24,077 nt of DNA from Chara braunii (GCA_003427395.1 BFEA01000693.1:336493-360569); one strand, 5' to 3'. Counted from the first letter of the stretch, positions 1-8,898 are shown. Numbers and translations: made by a program. Notes: generated by a model from the sequence alone, not told the origin.

Positions 1-298
1 TTACACTCAAGGCTACTTGAAGGACTCCTGGATAATAGGGACTCCTGTGACCTTGATTCTAACCTTTATACGGGGTCAGGTGCAGGCGATAAAACTGAAC
101 GCCTCACTCTAAGCCGTGTCGACGCTGGCAGGAGGGATAACCCTGACTACTCGACTGTGTGACAAAGGCTGTCTGTGAATGCACTTCTAATTTTCCTAAA
201 ACTCTCCAAAATCCCGCGTGACAGCCAATCCACCAACCCACCGCACTCGGCCCGGGGAGGGACATCGAACCAGGCCTTGGAGCGGAGGGGGCACGACA
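1..298 (+). repeat. LTR, 3' portion (5' LTR of the gypsy element)
   Basis: Positions 63-298 recur at 12988-13227 with scattered substitutions and one 4-base insertion. Both copies end in CA (GGGGGCACGACA here, GGGGGCGCAACA there) and the sequences diverge immediately afterwards. Here the next feature is a primer-binding site, which identifies this copy as the 5' LTR. Positions 1-62 probably also belong to the LTR, but there is no second copy in the window to prove it. No LTR start is visible. Confidence 0.75.
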
Positions 299-302
299 AA
301 AA

Positions 303-320
303 TTGTGCCGTTGCTGGGGA
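303..320 (+). promoter_or_regulatory. Primer-binding site, tRNA-Asp type
   Basis: The 18 bases starting four bases after the LTR CA end match the complement of the plant tRNA-Asp 3' end (TGGCGCCGTTGCCGGGGA) at 15 positions. The three differences are all to T. This is the primer type known from Athila/Tat-like plant gypsy elements. Minus-strand DNA synthesis would start here. Placement directly after the LTR supports the call. Confidence 0.75.
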
Positions 321-593
321 CTCAAAAATTTTGATTTTCTGGGAGCGGACCTTGGTCACAATATTCAGTGACTAGGCAACAGTCTAATATCTCGTACAAG
401 GTCTGGCTCAGGTCAGAAAGTCTATTCGGCTAGAGGAGCCCCGGGAGGAGGGGCCTCTTGCAGAAGTCTATCTGAAGTGACTCAGACCGGCAAGCAAGGG
501 TTGAAATTTGTCTTCTGGACCCTTCGCTTGACAGGGTTGGAATTTGTCTTCTGGACCCTTCGCTTGACAAGTCCATAAGTCAAAAACCAAACG
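321..593 (+). other. Untranslated leader with a 36-bp tandem duplication
   Basis: No credible ORF lies between the primer-binding site and the first pre-gag ORF. At 497-532 and 533-568 a 36-base unit beginning AGGGTTG and ending CGCTTGAC occurs twice in tandem with one mismatch. The rest has no recognisable signal. It is the expected position of a retrotransposon leader carrying packaging or translation signals, but none can be named. Confidence 0.6.
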
Positions 594-989
594 ATGACTG
601 AAAAGTATAATGTCCTAGAAGCACTTACTCGTGTCACCTGCGGTGGTGCCTTCCCTTATATGTTTGTCAAATGCATTACTTGTGTAAAAAGTACGACGAC
701 TGTGCATGTGCTTGTCTCAAGATTCCTCGACACTGATGATTATGACATTCGACCCTACGTCCTAGAAGGGGCTAATCGGGACCCTAGTTTCTTTACCAAC
801 TGGGATGTTATTGTGAGATGTGTCGAAGTAGAGAGGGATTAACTGAGACAGCAAGGGATAGAGGCGAGTTGGAGCTTACTGCCTAGGATTTATGAGGAGA
901 TTCAAACCCCGTCAGTACCCAGAGGATTTTGCGATGGTAGGAACTAACAGCCAATCATCAATGCGGCATTGAGAAGGCAGAGTTGGTAG
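594..989 (+). pseudogene. Pre-gag repeat domain ORF, copy A (two in-frame stops)
   Basis: The frame opens at ATG 594, has TAA at 840-842, continues with clear similarity to its neighbours, has a second TAA at 945-947 and ends at TAG 987-989. The N-terminal part shows GGAFPY, then a segment like VLVSRFLDTDDYDIRPYV. After the first stop the expected C-terminal block appears, with the phrase N-stop-QPIINA in place of NWEPILNA, so the second stop sits on a conserved Trp. It is the first of five related copies. Copy B starts eight bases after its last stop. No known family is recognised. It is predicted to be a small soluble protein with no signal peptide or membrane segment. Confidence 0.6.
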
Positions 990-996
990 GCTGCCC

Positions 997-1398
997 ATGT
1001 CGGCAGTAACTAGAGCGATAGGGACACTGACCAGGATTACGGTTGGAGGTGCCTTCCCATACGTCATTGAGAGGTGTGTGACATGTGAGCACGACTCAGT
1101 GACTCGGATCTTGTACGTCCTTGTAGTCCGATTCCTTGATACAAACGAGTATGATGTAAGGCCGTATGTATCTGCTGGAACAAGAAGAGGGATTGACTAT
1201 GAGGCGTGTTGGGTAGTTGCTGCTGAGTATATCCTAGATGAAAGGTTGTTGTTGAAACAACAAGGAAAAAAAGTGACATGGAGTGTCATACCTAGAGAGT
1301 TTGAGAGATTCCCAAGTCCTTCTGTGCCTGCTAGCTTCTGCGACTGGAAGGACTGGGGACCAATCCTCAACGCGGTATTAAGGGATCGAGTGTGGTGA
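997..1398 (+). CDS. Pre-gag repeat domain ORF, copy B (intact, 133 aa)
   Basis: This is one of two uninterrupted copies of the domain. Order of conserved blocks: GGAFPYVIERC at about residues 17-27, YVLVVRFLDTNEYDVRPYV at about 40-58, a variable charged helix-like stretch, KKVTWS near 90, FERFPSP near 100, and DWGPILNAVLRDRVW at the end. Cys27 and Cys30 form a CxxC that is only partly kept in other copies, so a zinc site is not supported. The ATG at 997 is the only one before the conserved block. The next ORF starts three bases after the stop. I do not recognise the family. Length, charge and lack of membrane segments fit a small soluble, perhaps nucleic-acid-associated, protein; that role is inference. 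Confidence 0.65.
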   Translation: MSAVTRAIGTLTRITVGGAFPYVIERCVTCEHDSVTRILYVLVVRFLDTNEYDVRPYVSAGTRRGIDYEACWVVAAEYILDERLLLKQQGKKVTWSVIPREFERFPSPSVPASFCDWKDWGPILNAVLRDRVW

Positions 1399-1401
1399 GC
1401 T

Positions 1402-1737
1402 ATGCCGATCGATGTCTACACTCCTAATGACGGAGAGAGCTTTTGTTTTGAGGTCTACTTAGACGAGCAACAAGCGACTGTCATCGGGACTGTGAGAGGA
1501 TGCGACACTAGGCTAGATAGGCACGACGAGATTGGCATGGTAGAGCACTACCTTAAGCTTATGCGAGCGGCTGCTTTTAGAGCAATTACGGGTCAGACTA
1601 AGATTAGGCATCTGCTGGATTGCAAGAGTTCGGATCGCAGGAGAGTGATGCTACATGCAAGAGATGAGACCATCCTATCTAGACAGCGTCCTGCAGATAG
1701 TCTGGCTAGAGGCGCTAGAGGCAGCCCAAGGCAATGA
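1402..1737 (+). CDS. Unrecognised ORF between repeat-domain copies (111 aa)
   Basis: This ORF is in frame with copy B, three bases beyond its stop, but does not share the repeat-domain blocks. It has an acidic N-terminal half (phrase SFCFEVYLDEQQATVIG) and a basic, Arg-rich C-terminal tail. The tail may be out of frame: from about 1665 another frame reads LQIVWLEALEAAQGND, a more protein-like helix, suggesting a frameshift. Its TGA overlaps the ATG of copy D by the four bases ATGA (1734-1737). No known family is recognised. It may be an inserted gene or a very diverged member of the array. Confidence 0.45.
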   Translation: MPIDVYTPNDGESFCFEVYLDEQQATVIGTVRGCDTRLDRHDEIGMVEHYLKLMRAAAFRAITGQTKIRHLLDCKSSDRRRVMLHARDETILSRQRPADSLARGARGSPRQ

Positions 1738-2114
1738 TACTGGAATGTGAAAATTTTATCTCAATTGCGACTGTGACCATTGGTAGAGGATGGTTAGATG
1801 AAGTGACTGAGACTGACAGTCCATTCGAGATATTGAGACACAACGTCTGTAAGGAAGGGCGTTTAGTATTTTATGTTCCAGTGGTAAGATTTCTGAAGAC
1901 CGGCGAGCTTGGCGTGAGGGTTTATTCTCAGGAAGAAATAAAAGAGGAAAAAGGCTATTTAGAGTGTCTGAGGAAAGTGTACATTCACCTCTCAAGGGTA
2001 AGGGAGCTACTTCGAAGGTTGCATGAGAAAGTGACTTGGGGGAAACGGGTCAGGCAATTGGAAAGACTTCCTAGTTTTTTTATTACAGATAGCTTCGCTG
2101 ACAGGAGAGATTGA
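1734..2114 (+). pseudogene. Pre-gag repeat domain ORF, copy D (diverged, truncated)
   Basis: This is the most diverged copy. It keeps YVPVVRFLKTGELGVRVY, EKVTWGK, LERLPSF and SFADRRD in the same order as copies B and F, but the N-terminal GGAFPY block reads IGRGW. The TGA at 2112-2114 stands where the others have the Trp of DWEPILNA, so the C-terminal block is lost. The start is the ATG that overlaps the preceding stop. Its greater divergence suggests an older duplication or relaxed constraint. No function is known. Confidence 0.55.
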
Positions 2115-2278
2115 GCGTCTCTTCTATAAGCTATTGCCATGGTTGGTAAGGCAAGGGAGAGTGACCTAGTCATGCGACCAAAAATGTTGTTTTTTGAGAC
2201 TTTCGTATGTCGGTTCGAAGTTCAAGACGAAACTTCTCCTGAATTTTTCCTCACTTGACAAATGGAAAGGAGCTTGTT
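2115..2278 (+). other. Spacer with a 39-codon ORF at 2139-2258
   Basis: A short ORF (ATG 2139, TGA 2256-2258) contains ETFVCRFEVQDET, which faintly resembles ESFCFEVYLDEQ in the ORF at 1402-1737. If real, a second decayed copy of that ORF follows copy D, making a two-gene repeat unit. The match is short and could be chance. Nothing else is visible in the spacer. Confidence 0.25.
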
Positions 2279-2818
2279 ATGGCCGAGGAGTACGTTAGTT
2301 TCCTAGGAAGCAAGCATACTTAGGAGAAGGCTGAAGGAAAGGAATTACCAGACATTAATTCTTCAGTCATCTCACGCCTACTCCGGGATTTAGAGCCCTT
2401 CACAGTAGGAGGGGCGTTTCCTTATAAGATTGAGAGATACAATGTCTTAGCCATACCTGAAGCAGAGGAGAACATGTATGTGTTAGTGACTCACTTCTTA
2501 GAGACTGATGAGTATGACGTGCGTATACACACTCCAGTGACTAGGAAAATCTGGCGGCGGTATACTGGGTGTCACGAGTGGGCACTCAGTCACGTCTGCA
2601 AGTACAGGAACGAACTCAAGAAGGAAGGTAAGAAAGTTACCTGGAGTGTGGAGCCTACTGAGTATGAAAATTTCCCAAGTCCTCCCATTCCGAATAGCTT
2701 CGTCAATGGTGAGGACTGGGAGCCTATCCTTAATGCGGGTTTGAGAGATAGGAAGTGGAGCAGTGTCAGCATTGACGATTCAGGATTGGAAGACTTGGTA
2801 GGCACAAGACAGAGTTAG
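2279..2818 (+). pseudogene. Pre-gag repeat domain ORF, copy E (one in-frame stop)
   Basis: A single frame runs from ATG 2279 to the stop at 2816-2818, broken only by TAG at 2321-2323. The domain starts with GGAFPYKIERY, followed by MYVLVTHFLETDEYDVRIHT, KKVTWSVEPTEYENFPSP and DWEPILNAGLRDRKW. It carries an N-terminal extension of about 40 residues and a C-terminal tail of about 20 residues absent from copy B. A start at ATG 2474 would avoid the stop but would cut off the GGAFPY block. It lies 48 bases upstream of copy F. Family unrecognised. Confidence 0.6.
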
Positions 2819-2866
2819 ACGGATCGAAGATAAAGATGAATCATGGGGGTCGCTAGGGGCTAGGCA

Positions 2867-3289
2867 ATGTCTGGGTACTGCCCAAGGATCACGGCGGCAC
2901 TAGACGCCTTAGTTCCTTTTACCAGTGGAGGAGTCTTTCCCTACAAGATAGAGCGCTGCATATCCCTGAAGGAGAAGCATGCACCTGGGAAGGCGTATGT
3001 CCTTGTAGTGAAGTTCATTGACACTGGTGAATACGATATCCGACCCTATGTTCCCTCATTGAGAGAGAAAGGGACAGATCGTGAGTCCCTTCGAAGTTGG
3101 ATTAGTAACATAGTTAACCAAGAGAAGAAGAAATTAGAAAGAAAAGGGATAAGAGTAGTTAGTGACTTAACACCGATTGTGTTTGATAGGTTTCCTGAGC
3201 CCCATCTGGCAGAAAGTTTTACTGACGGCAGGAACTGGGAACCAATTTTAAACGCAATCCTAAGAGAGAAAAGGTCCAGGAAGAAGTAG
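2867..3289 (+). CDS. Pre-gag repeat domain ORF, copy F (intact, 140 aa)
   Basis: This is the second uninterrupted copy and the one next to gag, which starts 25 bases after its stop. Blocks in order: GGVFPYKIERC at about 21-31, YVLVVKFIDTGEYDIRPYV at about 44-62, a long Lys/Glu-rich helical stretch, VFDRFPEPHLAESFTDG, and NWEPILNAILREKRSRKK with a basic end. Compared with copy B the KVTWS block reads RVVSDL. The ATG at 2867 gives a length matching the other copies. No known domain is recognised. Conservation of the same blocks across five diverged copies suggests past selection on a protein, not random ORFs. Confidence 0.65.
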   Translation: MSGYCPRITAALDALVPFTSGGVFPYKIERCISLKEKHAPGKAYVLVVKFIDTGEYDIRPYVPSLREKGTDRESLRSWISNIVNQEKKKLERKGIRVVSDLTPIVFDRFPEPHLAESFTDGRNWEPILNAILREKRSRKK

Positions 3290-3314
3290 GAGTATAATCA
3301 ATAAACTAGACAGG

Positions 3315-4968
3315 ATGGTCAAAGGACCGAAAGCACGGCAGAGCCGTGCTAGTTCCTCTGCTGGGGATGGAGAATTGACCACTACCGTAGTTCTTCGAGA
3401 GATGTTGAACCGAATAGAGGTCATGAAGACCGGGATGGACACTATGAATGTTCGTCTAGACCTTCCAAGAGTTAAGGTACCTCCAGAGAACATACCCTGC
3501 TTTGATGAAACCAAGGTTAGGGAATTCCTGGAAGACTATGATGTCTTCGGTATGAGTCATGGTTGGTCGGATAAACAGAAGTTGAAAGCTCTGCTAGCCT
3601 GTGTTGAGCCTAAGATGTGGGTGTTGGTAACAAAAACGACACAAGGGCTGACAACGTGGACGGGCGTAAGGCAAAAGATGCTGGAAGAGTACGCCAAGTA
3701 TGACGTCCCAACAACCATGCAAAATTTGTTGGATGTACGACGTTCCAAGTATGCTACCCTCGACCAATTTCTAGAGGATTTTGAGAGGGTTGTGAGGAGA
3801 GTGCTCTTCTTAGACGAGGCACAAAAATGTCAATGTCCTACGGACTAACTTCGCAAAGGATGAAAGAAAGAGTGTGGTCAGCCCCGCTGCCCATTACCCT
3901 CTGAAGTGGGATGAAGTGGTTGAGATGGTCCGTGAGCTGCCTTCCGTGTCCAACAGAAAATGGTCCTTGTAACAGATGAAAGCAATCACTAGTGCAAGAG
4001 AGGAAAATGTTGAGGCAGCTACGGGAGGGAACTTGAAGGCCGAGGAGATCCTTGGTCTTCTCGTTAAGCTTGGTAGCTTCGAAAAGTTAACCCTTCCTGC
4101 CCCAGCTACTCAAACACTTGTTGGAGCCAAAGAACGTAAGGAAGAAAGAAAGATGGAGAAGCAAAAGGAAGAGAGTGAGAGTGAGAGCGAGAGTAGTGAT
4201 GAGGAAGATGCTAGACAAAGGGGAAAGGAAAGAAGAAAGAAATGAGAAAAGAAGTGTGATCGAGATTGGAAGAAAGATAATAAGAGCCGAGATTGGCAGA
4301 GGAGAGATGACCCTTTCCGATGTTATTATTGTGACAAGGAAGGTCATACTCTAATCCGATGTCCGACTTTAGAAAAAAAACTCGAAGAAGGGATTGTCAA
4401 GAAGAACGCCAATGGGCACATCTATGATGCCAATTGGAACAGGTTAGACTTCCGAGTCAAAGGAGGAATGCGAGCAGTTATCCTAGAAAAAACTAAGACC
4501 AATACGGATAAAAAGAAGAAGGTTAGGGTTAATGTTCTCACCTTTGACGGTATGTTACCTCCGGAGATAGTGGCTCGAGACGACAATCCGAGAAGCCAAA
4601 ACCTGAATGTATCCCATATCAGCCATAGAGAGGTTGAGGAGAAAAAGCGGGAGAAGGATCAAAGAGAGCTAGACCAGTTGATTAATGGGACCAAGGACCT
4701 AGTGAAGGAAGGGAAAGGAAAAGAAGCTGCAGGGAAAAAGAGGAAGGTGGTCTTGAGATCTGAGGGCGAGGAGGGTGTCTCGATAGATGAAGTAGTAAAG
4801 AAACTACATGAGGAAACCGAGATCACTCTATCTTGGAAAGAGGCAGTAGCCTTGGTGCCAAAGTTTAGGGAAAAGCTCCAAAAGATGGTTGAAAGGCGGA
4901 AGGTAGAAATCAATAGCCTAAGACTCTTCCCTCAGCATGTGGAAAGAGCCCGCCTGGTACGAAGATGA
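3315..4968 (+). pseudogene. gag: Gag polyprotein (capsid and nucleocapsid), frameshifted
   Basis: The first piece (3315-3848, 177 aa) has the helical capsid-type region with EFLEDYDVFGMSHGW and repeated Leu/Trp motifs typical of gypsy gag. It ends at TAA 3846-3848 after a shift. The frame starting near 3844 continues it (TNFAKDERKS), has stops TAA 3970-3972 and TGA 4243-4245, passes a Glu/Ser-rich linker and a zinc knuckle at 4321-4362, and runs to TGA 4966-4968. The last part is highly charged and Lys/Glu-rich. Gag would form the virus-like particle and bind RNA. Its stop overlaps the protease ATG by four bases. Confidence 0.75.
4321..4362 (+). other. CCHC zinc knuckle of gag nucleocapsid
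   Basis: The translation CYYCDKEGHTLIRC fits C-x2-C-x4-H-x4-C exactly. It lies between two charged linkers in the gag frame. In retroelements this motif binds the genomic RNA for packaging. It is intact despite the stop about 80 bases upstream. Confidence 0.9.
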
Positions 4969-5645
4969 GGTTTGGTAACATGTCGTGTGGATACTTGAAT
5001 ATCTCTGTAAACGACGTGAAGGTTAGAGCCCTCGTGGACTTTGGGGCCGAGATGGTGCTTATGTCCTCGGCCACGATGAAATCATGTGGGCTTGGAATAG
5101 ATAGGAAAACCAATCACCAACTTTCCAATACAGCCGGATTTCTGCCATTGGAAGGATTCATTGATGATTTGCTTATTCGAATTAGAACTTTACGGACCGA
5201 GATCCTCTGTTTTGTGGTCCCCAACTTGGATCATGACTGCATTCTCGCAGCCCCTTTCCTATATAGAATGGAAGCTTGTGCGTTCTTTGGTCATGATGGG
5301 GCAGCTTGGCTTTCGCTCTAGGATCCTAACAATTGTCAAGAACAGACTTTTGTGATAAGTGACAAACATCATCATTGTCATCAGCGACATGTTAATTCTC
5401 TTAAGCATGGAGAATCTGACGAGTTGATTGAGGAGGTATGAGCAAAGCTGAAAGAAAGTGGAATAGTAGACGATAAGACAACGATTAGAGTAAATGGTAT
5501 CGGTAAGATGCTCAAGCTCCCAGATAAAGAGAAGGAGTTGGACGATAAGAGAGAGATGGAAGGATTCAAAGAAGCTGTGAGGGCGGCAAAAGCTGGCACG
5601 ATGCAACTTACCTTCTCTGCAACTGGGCCTTTTTTAGGAAAATAG
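4965..5645 (+). pseudogene. Retropepsin-like aspartic protease and linker to RT
   Basis: The frame begins at ATG 4965, overlapping the gag stop. ALVDFGAEMVLMS at about residues 22-34 is the active-site region of a retroviral-type protease, with Asp25 present. The usual D-S/T-G-A reads D-F-G-A, so the Ser/Thr next to the catalytic Asp is lost. CILAAPFL near residue 91 corresponds to the second family motif (ILG.pFL). The frame has TAG at 5319-5321, TGA at 5439-5441 and TAG at 5643-5645, with a charged linker in between. The protease would cut Gag-Pol; this copy is not functional. Confidence 0.75.
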
Positions 5646-6942
5646 CCACCGGGTCCAAGAGGAAGTATAAGCGCAAGGGCGTTAAGAAGAATCCAGTGGC
5701 AGTCTTGATAGAAAAGGACTATAATGAGGCATTAGAGAAGGAAAGGAAAATAATGAAAGGGTTAAGAGAGGCTGCATTAAAAGGGGGGAGGATTACCCCA
5801 AAGAGGTTCAAGATAATGAAGGTGGGAGCCGATGACTTCTTCTTGCCGGCTGAGAGAGAATTCATATGTGAATTATGTCAGAAATACAGTGGTGCCTTTT
5901 CTTTTAATGATGAGGAGAGGGGACGACTGAACGTTGACATGATCAAGATGGTCAAGATTTGGAGCGTTCCTCACACGCCTTGGAATGATAGACCCGCGAA
6001 ATATGCTCAAAAGGAGGAAAAAGAGGTAATGAAATACATAAACCAGAAGATCGCCTCCAACATTGCAGAACCAGCGGATGGTGCTTATGCCAATCACTTG
6101 TTTTGTTTTTGGAAGCCAGGAGGAGGTCTGCGCTGGATACAAAACTTGCAAAAGTTGAATTCGGTAACGGTTCGTGATGCGGGTAGCTTGCGCAACGCGG
6201 ATCTGTTGGTCGAGTCCTTGGCTATGACCAGTTCTCCATAGATCCTACTAGTTGGCCTATGACCGCCATGCACACGCCTAGAGGTCTCATACAAATGTGT
6301 GTGGTGCCTCAAGGATGGACGAATGGGGTCGCAGTCGTCCAGCGAGACATGCTGAAGGTCATAGAGGATATATGCCCAGAGGTCACGTTCCCATACATCG
6401 ATGACAATGCGGTTAAAGGACCGAAGGAAAAGGATGAGACCTTAGTGAATGGTCGAGTTAGGCAGTTCGTATGGGATCATGCGCAGGGAGTAGCGAAAAT
6501 ACTAGAAAGACTGTTTAAGTACAATCTAACAGCTAGCGGACCGAAATCACTAATGTTCCAAAGAGAGGTAACGATCTTGGGTTTAAGGTGCTTCTTGGAA
6601 GAGAGAAGCCCCGATCCTAAGAAAGTGGATAAAATCCTGAATTGGACTATGCCTCTAAGGACAATTGGGGAAGTGAGGAGCTTCCTAGGGGTCTGCAACT
6701 TCTGGCGGATCTTCATTCCCGGGTTTGCCAGGATAGTCGAGCCTCTTAGAAAAATGATGCGACAAGGAGCTAGTTTAGGGTGGTCTGACCAAAGAGAGAA
6801 GGTTGCGTGGACACTTCAAGATAAGTTAAGAGATGGCGGGGTCGTACTGGGAGTACCCTTTTTCGACGATGAAAGGGGAAGGCCCTTCATCATTGAAGCC
6901 GACGGCGGCCCGATAGAATTAGGAGGAGTGCTCGTGAAGTGA
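5646..6942 (+). pseudogene. pol: Reverse transcriptase, two frames with motif A deleted
   Basis: The first segment (ATG 5696 to TAG 6239-6241) contains the pre-RT linker and early RT motifs, including WSVPHTPWNDRPAKYAQKEE, FCFWKPGGGLRWIQNLQKLN and NADLLVES. At about 6219 the frame changes and GYDQFSIDPTSWPMTAMHTP continues. The stretch holding the motif A Asp (normally D-L-x-S before GYDQF) is missing, so a small deletion removed a catalytic residue. The second segment keeps PQGWTNG and YIDD (6394-6405), then the thumb region FLGVCNFWRIFIPGFA. The TGA at 6940-6942 is the start of RNase H decay. RT would copy the RNA genome in the particle. Confidence 0.85.
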
Positions 6943-7494
6943 GATGAGAATGGTAAAAAAAGGTCACTTAGATTTGAGAGTCGCACCCTTAATTCGGTTG
7001 AGAGAGACTATATTCAGCTTAGGAAGGAGCTTCTGGCAATCCTGCACTGTCTCAGGGTGTTTAGACACTACATTATGGGACGAAGATTCATCCTAAGAAC
7101 GGATTCCACGGCAGTGATTGGGGCTGTTTAGAGACATTAGCAAGTAGATGCTACAGTTAGTAGGTGGATAGCTCATATACGGACGTATGATTTTATATTA
7201 GAAAAGGTACCTACTGATAAGAATCGAGCTGGTGAGTTAAGCTGCGTGGAATGGGGATCGATAGATGATGAATCTCTTGAGGAGGCGCCCTTCGTTGACG
7301 AATTCCTTATGGGGGACAATGATGAAGGGCTACCTCCTGCTCCCAATTGTTATACGGCCTCAGCCATGGCCACCAGTAGAGAAGACTGCTGGGGTGAAAA
7401 GGAAGATCCCTACCTCCACTACCTTTTGATTCAAGAGGATGAGGAAGAAGGGTGGTATGGGATGGTAAAACAGGCCGCTGTTGCAGCTCATTAG
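6880..7494 (+). pseudogene. RNase H domain and acidic linker
   Basis: In the same frame as the second RT segment: FIIEADGGP (first catalytic Asp), then TGA 6940-6942, FESRTLNSVERDYIQLRKELLAI (Glu in the S-x-E-x-x-Y motif), FILRTDSTAV (Asp), two stops TAG 7129-7131 and 7138-7140, and DKNRAGELSC, where gypsy elements usually have N-x-x-A-D-x-L-S. The final Asp therefore appears to be replaced. 7246-7494 is an open stretch rich in Asp and Glu, a linker to integrase. RNase H removes the RNA strand during reverse transcription. Confidence 0.75.
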
Positions 7495-8898
7495 CTGGCT
7501 GAGAGTTCAAGAATGGTTGAGAGTCGATTGATAAAGATAAAGGATTGGTCAGAAGATTTAGAGCAAAGTAAGGATGATGGGTAAAGGTTTAGAAAGGAAG
7601 AATGTGATGGAGAGTATAAGAGGATCGGTATGGTGATGAGCAATAATCACTTGAACGAGTTCTACCATGAAAGAACAGAGAGGACCTTTAGGCTACGTAG
7701 GGGTCACCTCTTTGTAGATGCTAAAAAAGGGTTATCGCTGCTGAGAGTGGTGTGTGGTAGGGAAAGGCAACTAGAGGTGATCGTTGCGCTGGATGAAGGT
7801 CTAGCAGGGGGTCATAGGGGGGTTGATGCTACATACTATAAAGTATCCCGACTATATCACTGAGATGGTCTGAGGGATATGGTTATGAGATATTGTAAGT
7901 CATGTGAAGCCTGTCAGAAAAGATCATCTATGAGACTGATTGAACCCTTATACCCCACTGTTCTTTTTGAGCCTGGTAGTACTGTTCACTTTGATCTAAT
8001 TACTATGCCACCTGGTAAGGATGGAATTAAATATATACTAAATATGAGAGATAATATGTCTGGTTATGTTGAAGCAAAAGCCATCCGTAAGAAAACAGCA
8101 AAAACTGTGGCAGATTGGATCGAGGAAATCTACCTAAGGTACCCCTTCATACGTGAGTTTGTGGCTGATCAGGGATCGGAATTCAAGAACGAGATGGTCA
8201 GAAAACTCATGTTCAAACTTGGAGTCAGGGTCAGATTTGTGACACCATATCATCCTCAGGCTAATGCACCAGTGGAAAGAGGTCACAGGACTATAAAGGA
8301 TGCTATATCAAAATGGTGTCGAGGTGATTCCAGAAGCTGACCATCCTTCTTGAGAGCGGCTGTTTATGCTGACAATGTGACTGTCAAACGGACTACAGGT
8401 TATGCACCTGTTACACTCTGGTACGGCCGGTATGCTACTTCTCCCATTGAGAACCTGGTTGAGACCTGGACCCATGAGGCACAGAGAGAGTCATACTCCA
8501 CAGAGGAGTTGCTGAGACTGAGAATCATGCAGATCAAGGAAGTGGATGAGGCCATAATCGAGGCCACAAAGAGGATGTCCGACAGCAGGTTATCTGAGCA
8601 GATACGATGGAACAACAAGAGGTACATGAGGAAGGAACGACTTCAGGTCGGAGATATTGTACTTTTGCATCATACATCTCTCGAGACGCAGTGTACTAAG
8701 AGATTGGAGGCCAGGTGGATGGGACCTTTCAGGATCATCAGAGAGGTTGAAGGCAAGGCCTATGAGTTAGCAGAGATGAATGGGACGAAATCTCATGGTA
8801 TGGTATCCGACTCCCGACTCCGAAAATTCATACTCAGAGATGCAGATTTGATTCCGAGTTCGAGCAAATTGATGGGGCAAGGCCCGAGAGCCGTCTAG
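7495..8898 (+). pseudogene. Integrase (zinc-binding, DDE core, GPY/F-like C-terminus)
   Basis: One frame runs to TAG 8896-8898 with internal stops at 7582-7584, 7861-7863 and 8338-8340. GGHRGVDATYYKVSRLYH and CKSCEACQK form the HHCC zinc-binding domain; the TGA at 7861 falls where LYHW is expected. Counting from ATG 7879, Asp39 (VHFDLI), Asp97 (VADQGSEF) and Glu133 (PVERGHR) give a complete D-D-35-E triad. After the stop at 8338 the frame continues with the end of the core, then GDIVLLHH and RWMGPFRI, a GPY/F-like module. No chromodomain follows. Integrase would insert the cDNA into the host chromosome. The catalytic part is intact but the gene is broken by stops. Confidence 0.85.

Noticed and set aside
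200-280. Possible antisense tRNA-Asp pieces inside the LTR (CCCGCGTGACAG and ATCGAACC)
   Set aside because: The pieces are short and in the wrong order for a tRNA, so only the primer site itself is called.
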